A DNA stretch of 64,000 nt from CAIUGU01 sp965279735 (GTDB taxonomy: Bacteria; Pseudomonadota; Gammaproteobacteria; Steroidobacterales; Steroidobacteraceae), in contig OZ257260.1 of assembly GCA_965279735.1 (NCBI GenBank), positions 2,542,001 through 2,606,000 on the forward strand. Direction: 5' to 3'. The notes below the pieces were generated by a model that saw only the letters and a program-made list of their open reading frames with translations, was not told the origin of the DNA and searched no databases. Below are positions 1 through 9,094 of the stretch, one piece after another (position 1 is the first letter of the stretch; every line of letters begins with the position of its first letter). The translations under genes and the position numbers were made by a program.

Positions 1-412
1 GCGTGTGGATCGCCATCATCCGGCCAGTGGCGGTTTCCTGCGCCAGGATCGTCGTTGTATAGAGCGGGCCGGAACTGAACATCTGCATGAGATGCAGGTA
101 GCCGTTTGAATACTTCACGACGATGAACGACGCGCCGAACTGGCTGTCGGCTTCGGCGGTGCCTTCATCCACGTTGACGTGCAGGAAGTTCACCTTGAGC
201 TCGGACGGCTTGACCTCGATTTTGGGCGTTCCTTCGTCCCACCTTCCGGAAGCCTGGGTCGAGAAGCGGCACTCGAGGCTGGTCGCCGCGGAAAGTTTTT
301 GTTGCAGGGCCAGAAAGTCGCGATACGCGGTGCCCTGCGCAGCGGCGCCATCAGAAATTCCGCTCGTGAGACCGAGCAATGCAACGCAGCCGATGATTGA
401 GAGTCTATTCAT
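1..412 (-). CDS. Hypothetical secreted protein (3' part outside window)
   Basis: An open frame enters from the left edge and starts at the ATG at 410-412, so only the first 137 codons are present. The N-terminus (MNRLSIIGCVALLGL...) is a signal peptide with a likely cleavage near GAAAQG; the mature part begins TAYRDFLALQQKLSAATSLE. No catalytic motif is visible. The gene diverges from the FMN-binding gene with about 90 bp between them, so both promoters should lie at 413-501. I do not recognise the family. The call as a gene is fairly secure; the function is unknown. Confidence 0.7.
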   Translation of the reverse strand, partial: MNRLSIIGCVALLGLTSGISDGAAAQGTAYRDFLALQQKLSAATSLECRFSTQASGRWDEGTPKIEVKPSELKVNFLHVNVDEGTAEADSQFGASFIVVKYSNGYLHLMQMFSSGPLYTTTILAQETATGRMMAIHT

Positions 413-501
413 AGCGATCCATTTGTAGCATGTTTCAGATGTTCACTGCGGGGACACGCTGGCGGGGTTCAAGCGGTTGACCCGCGATTGCCACGACCGT
501 C

Positions 502-1077
502 ATGATGCGCGCCTTACGAAATCTCCAGACGAAATCCATGCGAAACGCTTCACTGGCCATTGCCATCAGTCTCATTGTCGTCGCCGTGGTCAGTGGCCAG
601 CCCGCCATGGACCCCGGCCTGCGTTCGCAACTCAGACGCCTGTTTCCGGATGCTGCCAGTTTTTCGCCCAAAGAGGGTAATCCGGCCCATTTCAATGCCT
701 ACGGCCCGGCGGTCGCGGGTGGCAAACCGGAGTTGCTGGGCCTCGCATGGTGGACCACCGATCTCGAACCCCTGGAGCGCGGCTTCGACGGGCCCATCAA
801 GATGATCGTTGGAATGGATACGACCGGCGTCCTGAAGGGAGTGATCGTCACCGAGCATCGCGAGCCATACGGCGATTTCTCCGTGGATACGCCGGAATTC
901 GCGGCGCAGTTCAAGGGCAAGAATATCCGCGATCCGTTCAAGGTCGGCACGGATATCGACGCCATCTCGCGTGCGACCATCAGCGTGACCAGTGCGAGTC
1001 GCGCCGTGCGCAACAGTTCGCGCCGCGTTGCGCGCGAGCTGCTGACGCCTCCTGCCAAACCGACTCCGGCTCAATGA
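502..1077 (+). CDS. FMN-binding domain protein (NosR/RnfG-type flavin carrier)
   Basis: A 191-residue protein with an N-terminal hydrophobic segment (about residues 17-33) that exports or anchors it, followed by an FMN_bind domain. Near residues 153-160 it has D-A-I-S-R-A-T-I-S, which matches the flavinylation motif of NosR/RnfG/NqrC proteins, where FMN is joined by a phosphoester bond to the Thr. The modifying enzyme ApbE is encoded 1 kb away. The stop overlaps the ATG of the next gene (ATGA at 1074-1077), so the two are translationally coupled. The start is uncertain: ATG at 502, 505 or 538, none with a strong ribosome binding site. It probably relays electrons between the membrane polyferredoxin and a periplasmic partner not seen here. 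Confidence 0.82.
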   Translation: MMRALRNLQTKSMRNASLAIAISLIVVAVVSGQPAMDPGLRSQLRRLFPDAASFSPKEGNPAHFNAYGPAVAGGKPELLGLAWWTTDLEPLERGFDGPIKMIVGMDTTGVLKGVIVTEHREPYGDFSVDTPEFAAQFKGKNIRDPFKVGTDIDAISRATISVTSASRAVRNSSRRVARELLTPPAKPTPAQ

Positions 1078-2072
1078 ACATCGTCCTCGCAGGATTCCTG
1101 CGACAGTTCGCGGCGCTGGCTTGCGCGCTGGTGTTCTCGCTGCTGCTCCTCGGCCCTGTCCACGCACAACCGCCTGCCGAAGGGGACACCTGGAATTTCG
1201 AGGAAGTCGAGGAAGCTGAACCGACGCTTCTTGAGCTCGCAAAGGAACAGGCCGTCGACATCGGCCTCTTCGCTGCGTTTGCAACGCTCGCCATGGTGAG
1301 CTTTCTGCGCAAGAGCGTGCCACTCAAGTACGTGACGCTGGTCGTCTCCGTTCTCTACATGGGCTTCTACAAAAGCCAGCTGATCTCCGTGGTCAATATC
1401 TTTGGCACGCTCACCGGCAACCTGCCGATCTTCTCGCACAGCATGGCGTGGTATGCCTTCGCCATCTTCACCGTGGCGACCACGGTTTTGTGGGGCCGCG
1501 TATATTGCGGAAGAATCTGCGCCTACGGTGCATTCACGCAGCTGATGGATGCCATCATCCCGGCGCGCTTCCGCTTCGATATTCCACCCGCCATCGAGCA
1601 GCGCGCGAGTTACATCAAGTACGGCATCCTGGCAGCCGCGGTGGCGTACTACCTGGTCACCCGACAGATCAGCTTCTACCGGTACATCGAACCGTTCTGG
1701 ATGTTCACCTTTGAAGCTTCGACGACGCTGTGGATCATGCTGGGCATCCTGCTGGTTGCCACCGTGTTCGTCCGCAACCTCTATTGCCGGTTTCTCTGCC
1801 CGCTCGGTGCAGCGCTCGGCCTGCTGTCGAATCTCACGGTGTTCAAGATCAAGCGCTGGTCGGAATGCAGCTCATGCAAGCTGTGCGAAAAGACCTGCGA
1901 ATGGGGCGCCATCCGCAAGCGGCAGATCATCAAGTCCGAATGCGTACGCTGCGACGACTGCGAGATTCTTTACGACAACAAGGCCAAGTGCCCGCACTGG
2001 CTCCTGATCTTCAAGAGGGCCCGGACTACGGCCCGTCAGTCGGGGGTGCCAGTAAAGTCAGCCGGTCCTTGA
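1074..2072 (+). CDS. NosR/NapH-like membrane polyferredoxin
   Basis: A 332-residue protein beginning at an ATG that overlaps the previous stop. It has a signal-like N-terminus and at least five further hydrophobic segments. Two half-motifs typical of NapH/NosR/CcoG lie between helices (YCGRICAYGAF and YCRFLCPLGAA), the first lacking the usual proline after its second Cys. The C-terminal tail has a ferredoxin motif C-x2-C-x2-C-x3-C (CSSCKLCEKTC) and a second cluster CVRCDDC...CPHW like that of NosR. Together with the FMN protein it looks like a NosR split into two genes, without nos genes nearby. Likely role: transmembrane electron transfer to a periplasmic flavin. The 3' end overlaps convergent apbE by 47 bp. 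Confidence 0.85.
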   Translation: MNIVLAGFLRQFAALACALVFSLLLLGPVHAQPPAEGDTWNFEEVEEAEPTLLELAKEQAVDIGLFAAFATLAMVSFLRKSVPLKYVTLVVSVLYMGFYKSQLISVVNIFGTLTGNLPIFSHSMAWYAFAIFTVATTVLWGRVYCGRICAYGAFTQLMDAIIPARFRFDIPPAIEQRASYIKYGILAAAVAYYLVTRQISFYRYIEPFWMFTFEASTTLWIMLGILLVATVFVRNLYCRFLCPLGAALGLLSNLTVFKIKRWSECSSCKLCEKTCEWGAIRKRQIIKSECVRCDDCEILYDNKAKCPHWLLIFKRARTTARQSGVPVKSAGP

Positions 2073-3078
2073 GGCCTGACGACACCAGCACTTCGTTGCT
2101 GGCGCTGACAATCACTCCTTCCACATCGGGCAACTGCTCGATGAGCGCCATGCCCTTTTCGGGGCCAAGCACGAACACTGCTGTCGACAATGCATCTGCA
2201 TCCACTGCACGGCGGGCGACGATGGTCACGCTGCGGCAATCCGAGGCCGGAAACCCAAGATCCGGATCGAGGATGTGGTGATAGCGTTTTCCATCGCGCA
2301 TGAAAAACCGTTCGTAGTCACCTGACGTACTGAACGTGGCGTTGGTGAGCTCGACGAGGGCGAACGGTGTCTCCGGTGGGCCACGGGGATCCTGGATCCC
2401 GAGCCGCCAGGGACGACCTTCGGGATGCCCCCCCACATACATGTCGCCGCCCGCCTGGATCAGGAAATTCTCGAGTCCGAGGCGACGCAGGATCGCGATG
2501 CCGTGATCGACGGCGTATCCCTTGCCGATGCCGCCCAGATGCACTCTCATCCCTTTGCGCCTGAGTCGCGCGGTTCCTGCAGATTCGTCCACTTCCAGAT
2601 CTTCCCAGCCGATGAACGGCAATCTGGCCTTGATGGCCGCTGGATCAGGAATGACATTGTCCTGGTCCTGATCGAATTTCCACAGGCCTGACAGCGGGCC
2701 GAACGTCACGTCGAACTTGCCGTCGCTCAGTTCGCTGTAGTGACGTGCGAGCAGCAGCACCTCGACGATCTCCGGACTCACATGAACCGGCTCGCCGCCT
2801 GCAGCCGCGTTCAGGCGTAAAACTTCGCTGCCCTCGCGCCACACGCTCATGAGATTTTCGAGGCGATCGAATTCCGCGAATACTTCTTCAAATGCTGCGC
2901 GGGCCGCCGGCTCGTCGGTTGTCCAGACCGTCAGCGCCAGCGAAGAACCCATCACCACGCGCGATTCCGTCACCGGCACATTGGCAGGCTTGTTTTCGGT
3001 GGGAACGTTTTCCGAACACCCCGGCACTGCAGCGAGAAGCAGGAACAGGAGTGCATTCCGGAGGGGGAAGAGGAACAT
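2026..3078 (-). CDS. apbE: FAD:protein FMN transferase ApbE, lipoprotein
   Basis: A 350-residue ApbE family protein that transfers FMN from FAD to a Thr of an FMN_bind domain. The N-terminus has a lipobox ending at Cys21 (LLAAVPGC), placing it in the periplasm as a lipoprotein. Family motifs visible are the central glycine-rich GGIGKGYAVD, AGGDMYVGG, HHILDP and the C-terminal metal-binding DADALSTA. It converges on the two-gene FMN/polyferredoxin operon and overlaps its 3' end, which strongly suggests that the FMN-binding protein is its substrate. The family assignment is secure; the specific pairing is inferred from context. Confidence 0.93.
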   Translation of the reverse strand: MFLFPLRNALLFLLLAAVPGCSENVPTENKPANVPVTESRVVMGSSLALTVWTTDEPAARAAFEEVFAEFDRLENLMSVWREGSEVLRLNAAAGGEPVHVSPEIVEVLLLARHYSELSDGKFDVTFGPLSGLWKFDQDQDNVIPDPAAIKARLPFIGWEDLEVDESAGTARLRRKGMRVHLGGIGKGYAVDHGIAILRRLGLENFLIQAGGDMYVGGHPEGRPWRLGIQDPRGPPETPFALVELTNATFSTSGDYERFFMRDGKRYHHILDPDLGFPASDCRSVTIVARRAVDADALSTAVFVLGPEKGMALIEQLPDVEGVIVSASNEVLVSSGLKDRLTLLAPPTDGP

Positions 3079-3110
3079 GCGCCGCTCTACGCTTGCTGCA
3101 GACCGTGCGT

Positions 3111-3590
3111 TCAGCCCGCGAAACGGTCACCAAGTTGTGCAGCCCGCAACCAGTAGAGACAGGCCTCAACCTGGGGATCTCCTTCGGGCGGCGCCCATTC
3201 CGCGAATTCGGCCGCGACGAGCGGATCGTAGGGGCCTTCCTTGATCTCGAGAAAAGCGGATCCGTCGGTGCGCGCAACCAGCGTATGCCAGGTCATGGAA
3301 GGCGACTCGTAACCCACCGTTGATGAACCGTCCCCGATCGTCCAGCGACCCGTCACCGTTCCTTCATCGTCGAAGGTGACGACATCGAATCGACCCCTCA
3401 ACACCATTGCCAGCTCGAACTTCGCACGGTGCCGGTGGGGCCGGATGTAGGACTGCCGGTTGGCCACCACGAAAAAGCGCTGCAACGCATCGGCGGCGGA
3501 AGCATGGATGTTGTGATGAGCGCGCCCGCGCGGCGATTCGATGGCCTTCGCAGCCAGGTCGTCGAGCAGGGACTGGGTAAAGAGCTTCAT
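3111..3590 (-). CDS. WbuC family cupin protein
   Basis: A 159-residue cupin. The sequence LLDDLAAKAIESPRGRAHHN followed by RPHRHRAKFELAMVLRG and FDDEG matches the WbuC family, small cupin-fold metalloproteins often found in surface-polysaccharide loci; the metal-ligand histidines are in RPHRH, with a further His in MTWHTLVA. The enzymatic role of WbuC is not firmly established. It starts 33 bp downstream of the apbE start, on the same strand and upstream in transcription, so the two may be cotranscribed. Confidence 0.8.
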   Translation of the reverse strand: MKLFTQSLLDDLAAKAIESPRGRAHHNIHASAADALQRFFVVANRQSYIRPHRHRAKFELAMVLRGRFDVVTFDDEGTVTGRWTIGDGSSTVGYESPSMTWHTLVARTDGSAFLEIKEGPYDPLVAAEFAEWAPPEGDPQVEACLYWLRAAQLGDRFAG

Positions 3591-3697
3591 GGGTTGCGGG
3601 ACGTAGGACAGCGCTGACGTCAGACAGGGCTTGGCGCCGATTCAGGGATTTCGCGGCCAGGTGGAATATCGTCCCCGGATAGTAACGGAGATTGCCA

Positions 3698-3874
3698 GTG
3701 TTCACCGCCCAACTTGCCGATCCGTCACCCGCCGTTTTCCGGCCGAAAGTTGCTCCGGACCCCGAGATCCAGAGGCGGCTCGAGGAAAAACTCGAAGCCG
3801 TGACCGTGCTGCAGCGCCGCCGAACCTCGTCGCTTCGAATAGTCGGCGGAACAGAGAAGTTCCGCACGCCCTGA
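3698..3874 (+). CDS. Possible small ORF in an otherwise empty 340-bp gap
   Basis: The gap 3591-3932 holds no recognised gene. The only candidate is a 58-codon frame starting at GTG 3698, with GGAG eight bases upstream. The product would be charged (EIQRRLEEKLEAVTVLQRRR) and soluble. No family is recognised and chance ORFs of this size are common at this GC, so this is a weak call. The region must also contain promoters for the minus-strand cupin gene. Confidence 0.25.
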   Translation: MFTAQLADPSPAVFRPKVAPDPEIQRRLEEKLEAVTVLQRRRTSSLRIVGGTEKFRTP

Positions 3875-3932
3875 ACGATACGAGGCCGCGGGGCAGGGAA
3901 CTTCGCTCAGGCTCTCGCTTGAGAGGAATCGC

Positions 3933-5405
3933 TCAACTACCCGCTTTATTGGGATCCCGCCAAGCGCGCTCGAAGGGCAATCGCCAGGCGTGAGGTGCAA
4001 TCAACTGGTGAATCGCTTTCGGTCCCCACGCGTTCGGCGTGTACAAGCGAACCGGCGGCGGCGCTTCCAGCAACGGGATTGAAACTTCCCACAATCGCTC
4101 GATGCCTTCCGCCGTCGTGAACAGCGTGTGATCGCCGCGCATCGCATCCAGAATCAATCGTTCATACGCTTCGAGTACATCTCCGATCAAGCCGGTGTCG
4201 TGCATGGCGAACTGCAGGCTCAACTTGTCGAGTCGCATGCCCGGTCCGGGGCGTTTGCCGTAGAACGACAGCGACATCTTCGAGGCGTCAGCGAGATCGA
4301 ACGTCAGATGATCCGGGCCCTGCGAGCCCACTCCTGATCCTGCCGGGAACATGCTCTTCGGCGGTTCGCGAAAAGCGATCGAGATGATCCGCTGCCCTTC
4401 CGCAAGACGCTTGCCGGTGCGCAGGAAGAATGGCACACCGGCCCAGCGCCAGTTGTCGATCGAACACTTGAGCGCAATGAACGTCTCGGTATCTGACTCG
4501 GGATCGATTCCTTCTTCGGCCCGATAACCGATGTACTGGCCACGCACGACATCGGTCGGCTGGATCGGCAGCATGCTGCGGAAAACCTTGTTCTTCTCCT
4601 CGCTGATGGGCGCGGGCTCGAGTGCCGTGGGCGGCTCCATCGCCATGAATGCGAGAATCTGGAAGAGGTGGGTCACGACCATGTCGCGGAATGCACCCGT
4701 CTGCTCGTAGAAGCTGGCGCGTTTGCCCAGCCCCAACGTCTCCGGCACGTCGATCTGGACGTGATCAATGAAGTTGCGGTTCCAGATCGGCTCGAACAGT
4801 CCGTTGGCGAAGCGGAACGCAAGAATGTTCTGCGCCGGCTCCTTGCCGAGGAAGTGATCGATGCGGAAGATCTGGCTCTCGTCGAACACCTCGTGCAATT
4901 TTGCATTCAGTGATTTCGCGCTCGCGAGATCCGTCCCGAACGGCTTTTCCATGATGATTCGCGACCGTTCGACCAGCCCGGCTTCGCCAAGCAGCCGCAC
5001 TGCTGACAATGCCGCATTCGGTGGCACACTCAGGTAATGCAGCCGTCGGCTTTCACCCTTGAAAGTCTTCTCCGCTTTTTCCACCGCCGCCTTGAGCGCT
5101 GCGGCTCCGGCAGCCAGAGGCACGTAGTCCAGGTTGTCCGCAAAAGTCGCCCAGTCGGCATCCTTCACCTTGCGGCTTGAAAACTCATCGAGTGCCGAAC
5201 GCGCCGAAGCACGAAATCCGGCCGCATCGAGATCGTCGAGCGAGACGCCGATGATCTGGCATCCAGGAATGAATCCGGCGCTGGAAAGATGAAACAGGCC
5301 AGGCAACAACTTCCGTCGGGCGAGATCGCCCGTCGCGCCAAACAGCACCACCACCTGCGGAAACCGCGGACCCACCCCGGGAGGAACCTTTGCCACCGTG
5401 CACAT
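3933..5405 (-). CDS. zwf: Glucose-6-phosphate 1-dehydrogenase
   Basis: Oxidises glucose 6-phosphate to 6-phosphoglucono-lactone with NADP+, feeding the pentose phosphate and Entner-Doudoroff routes. With the ATG at 5405 the protein is 490 residues, the usual length. The Rossmann motif GATGDLARRKL is at 23-33, EKPFG at 153-157 and the active-site signature RIDHFLGKE at 181-189. The longer open frame up to 5510 adds 35 residues not typical of the family and was not used. The pgl and edd partners common next to zwf are not present. 5406-5687 is intergenic. Confidence 0.95.
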   Translation of the reverse strand: MCTVAKVPPGVGPRFPQVVVLFGATGDLARRKLLPGLFHLSSAGFIPGCQIIGVSLDDLDAAGFRASARSALDEFSSRKVKDADWATFADNLDYVPLAAGAAALKAAVEKAEKTFKGESRRLHYLSVPPNAALSAVRLLGEAGLVERSRIIMEKPFGTDLASAKSLNAKLHEVFDESQIFRIDHFLGKEPAQNILAFRFANGLFEPIWNRNFIDHVQIDVPETLGLGKRASFYEQTGAFRDMVVTHLFQILAFMAMEPPTALEPAPISEEKNKVFRSMLPIQPTDVVRGQYIGYRAEEGIDPESDTETFIALKCSIDNWRWAGVPFFLRTGKRLAEGQRIISIAFREPPKSMFPAGSGVGSQGPDHLTFDLADASKMSLSFYGKRPGPGMRLDKLSLQFAMHDTGLIGDVLEAYERLILDAMRGDHTLFTTAEGIERLWEVSIPLLEAPPPVRLYTPNAWGPKAIHQLIAPHAWRLPFERAWRDPNKAGS

Positions 5406-5633
5406 CCTCGTTTGCTGTCGTTCATGCAGGCTGCGGCAGCGCGATTGCGCCAGACCGCCCTGTCCAGCCGGATCACGTTGCAAAAACGGTGCCGCGCGCT
5501 CCAGCGTCAAGATTCCGTGATCGACACTGGCCTCTGGAAGGGTGGCGTGGAAGCAGTTCGCTCAAGCGCAAGCGAATCTGCACAGGAATCGGGCAGTTGC
5601 CGGGTATGGTCAGGCCCGGGGAAATCGAGAAAT

Positions 5634-5657
5634 GGCGGCGGGTCAAGCCCCGCCGCC
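5634..5657 (-). terminator. GC-rich hairpin, possible terminator of the hydrolase gene
   Basis: A perfect 9-bp stem (GGCGGCGGG / CCCGCCGCC) with a 6-base loop lies 31 bp past the stop of the dienelactone hydrolase gene. It lacks a clear T tract on the minus strand, so it may be a weak terminator or an mRNA 3'-end stabiliser. Confidence 0.4.
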
Positions 5658-5687
5658 ACGCCAGAGGCTGGCTTCAAGACGGGTAGT

Positions 5688-6566
5688 TCAGGCCAAGGCC
5701 TTCTTGAACAGAACCTGCGTCCGGGCCCAGGCCTTTTCGGCCAGAGCCATGTCGTACACCTGCGAATCGGGCGGGCACCAGCCGTGCATCGAGCCCGTAT
5801 AGACCTCGACCTCGGCCGGCAGCTTGTTGTCGGCGAACGTCTTCTTGAGCACGTTCTTCGATTCCGGTTCGCGCATGTCGTCGTTCCCGGCGATGGCGAC
5901 CAGGTACTGAGCCTTCATCTTCGGAATCAGCAGGTGCGGGCTGTCCGGCTTGTCCGTCACGAGACCGCCGCCATGGAACGTTGCGGCGCCACCGATCCGG
6001 TTCGGAATGGATGCAGCCGTACGCATCACCATCGGGCCGCCCATGCAGTAGCCCATCGTGCCGATCTTCTTGTTCTTGTCGACGCTGGACTGCTGGTCGA
6101 GGAAGGCGACAAAAGCCACCGCGTCGGTGACGTGCGTCTGTGGGTTCAGCGAAGCCATCAATGGCTGCACGACCCCACGGGTTGCGGGATCGGCAAAGCT
6201 CGCGCCTTCAGGAAGGATGGGAGCCTTCGCGTTGCGATAGAACGGATTCACCACCAGCACCGAATAGCCTTCCTGCGCCAGGCGCTTGCCCATCTGGCGG
6301 AACGCCGGCCGCAAGCCAAGCGCATCGGGCCAGATCAGCACTGCAGCATGAGCACCGCTCGCGGGATGCACGAAATAGCAGTCCGCCGTGCCATCCGGAG
6401 TCTTGACGTTGACGTCCATCTCCATGACATCCACTGCACCAGCAACCTGCGGCAGCATCATGGCAAGGCCCGCTCCAACCGACAGCGCGGAAAACTGCCG
6501 GCGAGTCAGATCCCCTTTTCGACGCGTGTATTCATCAGCATCCTGTTGCGTATCGTGATCGCACAT
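5688..6566 (-). CDS. Dienelactone hydrolase family protein, Tat-exported
   Basis: A 292-residue alpha/beta hydrolase. The N-terminus has a twin-arginine signal (TRRQFSALSV, residues 21-30) and a hydrophobic stretch, so it should be exported folded. The nucleophile elbow is MGYCMGG with Cys174, the dienelactone hydrolase type; a GNDD segment and SMHGWC supply the Asp and His. The substrate is unknown; periplasmic members may act on ester or lactone compounds. Downstream (on the minus strand) lies a GC-rich hairpin and then zwf. Confidence 0.85.
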   Translation of the reverse strand: MCDHDTQQDADEYTRRKGDLTRRQFSALSVGAGLAMMLPQVAGAVDVMEMDVNVKTPDGTADCYFVHPASGAHAAVLIWPDALGLRPAFRQMGKRLAQEGYSVLVVNPFYRNAKAPILPEGASFADPATRGVVQPLMASLNPQTHVTDAVAFVAFLDQQSSVDKNKKIGTMGYCMGGPMVMRTAASIPNRIGGAATFHGGGLVTDKPDSPHLLIPKMKAQYLVAIAGNDDMREPESKNVLKKTFADNKLPAEVEVYTGSMHGWCPPDSQVYDMALAEKAWARTQVLFKKALA

Positions 6567-6661
6567 GTAGCCTCCATTGGCCTGGGTTAAAGACGGTGGG
6601 GACCGGGATCATAGTCGGATTCTGTTGCAGAATCAGCACGGCCGAAGGGTTTCTTGCGCCT

Positions 6662-8908
6662 TCAGAATCGAAACGTGTAGCTGGCCTTCGCCACCATTTC
6701 GGATGTGACTGAGCCGAAGGAGTTGTCCTTGTTGAAGTCCTCGAAGTTGCGATTGAGGACCAGGAAGTACTCCTGCCCGGCTTTCGGAATCCACTGCAAC
6801 CGGCTGTGGAAGCCGAACACTTCGGACACGTCGTCGTACTGCACGAGATTGATCCAGTTGATACGCGAGGTGAACGCGATCTCCGCAGTCATGCGGGTAA
6901 GGCGCGTGATGAAATTGCCGTACGGCAGCTCGATGCGGTTCCAGTCATATCCGGCAACCAGGTTGAAGTGACGCGAAGGTTTCCAGCTGAATTCGCCGCC
7001 CATGTTGAGCCGGTCGCCATCGTAGAACTCGCCCGTGCGGAAGTTGAGCTTGGCCGAGTAGCGCCGCTGTGCACCGGTTTCGATGTCGAAACCATACTCG
7101 TCGAAGCGGTATTCCCCCCTCGGAATCACCACCTGCCGGCCACCGGAGTTGTAGATGGTGAACGGCGCCAGCAGCGTCTCGCTGTTGCGGATCACGAATG
7201 ATTTGAAGGTATCGCGGGTCTGTGTCTCGAGCTCAATCGCGCGGAACGAGATGATCTCGGTGAGCCGGTCACTCGTCGCGAGGGACTCTACCTTCGAGTA
7301 TTCAAATTCAGTATTGGCGCTCTGTATGAAGCCCGGAAAGCGCCAGACATAGCCACCACCCACCCAGTTCTCGCGAATGCCTACGCGACTCACGAACCCG
7401 AGCGCCGGAAAGAAGGTATCGCCGATTTCCTTGTACAGGAACGCTGCCCGCCACCCTCTCGCAGCCGGAATTCGCAGGCCGGCACCGAACGCATAGTCAT
7501 CACCCGACCGCGTTTCTGTTTCCGATTGCTGGTACCACACTTCCCCTTCCACCGGCTTGCCCCACGGCAGGCGATTGTTCCGGTACTGGAAGTCAGCCCC
7601 GACCACGGAATTGTCGAGCGTGCCCTGTGGATTACCTGAGGTTGCGATCAGGCCGATGCTCGATTGGGACAGCACGTCCATGGTTGCGCGGCCGATGAAG
7701 AGATCCGTCGCATCGATGGGCGCTCCCACGGGTGGAATGAACTCACCCTGACGGATACCCATGGCGCCGACCGTGAATGGTCCAACGCGTCCGCTCAGCT
7801 TGCCGCCATAGTCGATATCGACAGGCGTGCCGAGTGCGCTGAGCCCGATCCGGCGCGAGAAGAAGGGACGGCCGTTTTCCTGCGCAGCACGGGTCACGCT
7901 CCTGGAGCCGGGCGGATAAGTGGTGTTGTTGCCGAAGCGGGCAAAATCAAACAGGTCGGAGTCGGCCAGGAAGAAATCGCGCTTCTCCGGAAAGAACAGG
8001 TTGAAGCGCGTGAGATTGACTTGCCGGTCATCCACTTCGGTCGCGGAGAAATCGGTGTTGATCGTCAGTGCCGCCGTCAGCGCGGGCGTGACGCGATAGT
8101 AGACATCGAGCGATGGCTCGGTATCGGTTTCAGTCGACGCGTTCACGTACGACTTCCGGTGCGACACGGAAAGACCAGGTACCACGTCAAGGCCCACACC
8201 GCGATCCAAGCCTGTGAAGCCCGTGGCAACACCGACGATGCTGGGACTGATGGAGCGATTGCGCGAAACCCACACTGCTTCCTCGCCGCGGCGACGAATG
8301 GCGCGCGAGACGTTGAAGCCCCAGTCCGAAATCGCCGGATCGAACGGCAACGACTTGAAGGGAATCGCGAACTCTGCAATCCACTGGCCCTGCCCTGTGG
8401 ATGCCGCGGCCTCCCAGATGACAGACCATTCGGCCTGCAGCTGGCCGCCCTGGTACAGCATGTCGTTGCGGACCGAGTTCGCATTGACCTCGAACCGGTA
8501 GCCGTTCCGTCCGGTATTGAAGGGATCGATGATGACTGCGATGCGGTCGTCGTTGTTGAGCTGCGAGTTCTGCTTCATGACGGTCGCGGAAATATCCGCC
8601 GGGGCACCGACGTCCCACATGCGCGCCGCGACGTACAGGGCATCCTTGTCGTACATGAGATAGACCTCGGTCTTCTCGGACAGGGGTTCGCCATCGCCCG
8701 GGCGGATCTGCACCAGGTCCGTGATGACACCGGCCCGCTGCCATTCCGGCTCGTCCAGCTTCCCGTCGATGACCGGTGGCGTGTCGATTTTTGTAACGGC
8801 AACAGACGGGATACCCGCTGTTCCCTGCGCCTCGGCAGACGACATGAATCCGGCACACAGCAGGCCAGCCAGCGCCATCACCCCGGCGCGGTGCAATACG
8901 TGAAACAT
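6662..8908 (-). CDS. DUF5916 outer-membrane protein with CBM9-like domain
   Basis: A 748-residue protein with a signal peptide ending near SSAEA. Residues ~40-230 resemble a family 9 carbohydrate-binding fold (PPVIDGKLDEPEW, LYVAARMWD), and the remainder is the DUF5916 beta-strand-rich region that ends in an aromatic residue (ASYTFRF), as outer-membrane barrels do. The TTG at 8911 would extend it by one residue; the ATG at 8908 is preferred, with AGGGGA upstream. The function of DUF5916 proteins is unknown. The 186-bp divergent gap 8909-9094 probably holds promoters for this gene and the next. Confidence 0.85.
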   Translation of the reverse strand: MFHVLHRAGVMALAGLLCAGFMSSAEAQGTAGIPSVAVTKIDTPPVIDGKLDEPEWQRAGVITDLVQIRPGDGEPLSEKTEVYLMYDKDALYVAARMWDVGAPADISATVMKQNSQLNNDDRIAVIIDPFNTGRNGYRFEVNANSVRNDMLYQGGQLQAEWSVIWEAAASTGQGQWIAEFAIPFKSLPFDPAISDWGFNVSRAIRRRGEEAVWVSRNRSISPSIVGVATGFTGLDRGVGLDVVPGLSVSHRKSYVNASTETDTEPSLDVYYRVTPALTAALTINTDFSATEVDDRQVNLTRFNLFFPEKRDFFLADSDLFDFARFGNNTTYPPGSRSVTRAAQENGRPFFSRRIGLSALGTPVDIDYGGKLSGRVGPFTVGAMGIRQGEFIPPVGAPIDATDLFIGRATMDVLSQSSIGLIATSGNPQGTLDNSVVGADFQYRNNRLPWGKPVEGEVWYQQSETETRSGDDYAFGAGLRIPAARGWRAAFLYKEIGDTFFPALGFVSRVGIRENWVGGGYVWRFPGFIQSANTEFEYSKVESLATSDRLTEIISFRAIELETQTRDTFKSFVIRNSETLLAPFTIYNSGGRQVVIPRGEYRFDEYGFDIETGAQRRYSAKLNFRTGEFYDGDRLNMGGEFSWKPSRHFNLVAGYDWNRIELPYGNFITRLTRMTAEIAFTSRINWINLVQYDDVSEVFGFHSRLQWIPKAGQEYFLVLNRNFEDFNKDNSFGSVTSEMVAKASYTFRF

Positions 8909-9094
8909 CAAATCCCCTTCGCAGCCCTGTTTTCGAGTTGTTCTCGGTACTTAAGACGATATACGTCCGCAAATGCCCCAGCCACCCGTCGGCAAAGATT
9001 TGTCGAGGCGGGCGACGCGCGAGTGTAATTGTCTTTGAATTGCCGCGGGCTTTTCTGTATTGATAGGCGCCAACGGGGGAAGGGGGACGCAACG

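Noticed and set aside
2026..2072. Frameshift or misassembly where polyferredoxin and apbE overlap by 47 bp
   Set aside because: Both proteins end with family-consistent sequence, so a true convergent overlap is the simpler reading.
7664..9028. A 454-codon plus-strand ORF opposite the DUF5916 gene
   Set aside because: No family resemblance, Arg/His/Gly-rich shadow composition, and the minus-strand protein has a signal peptide and domain structure.
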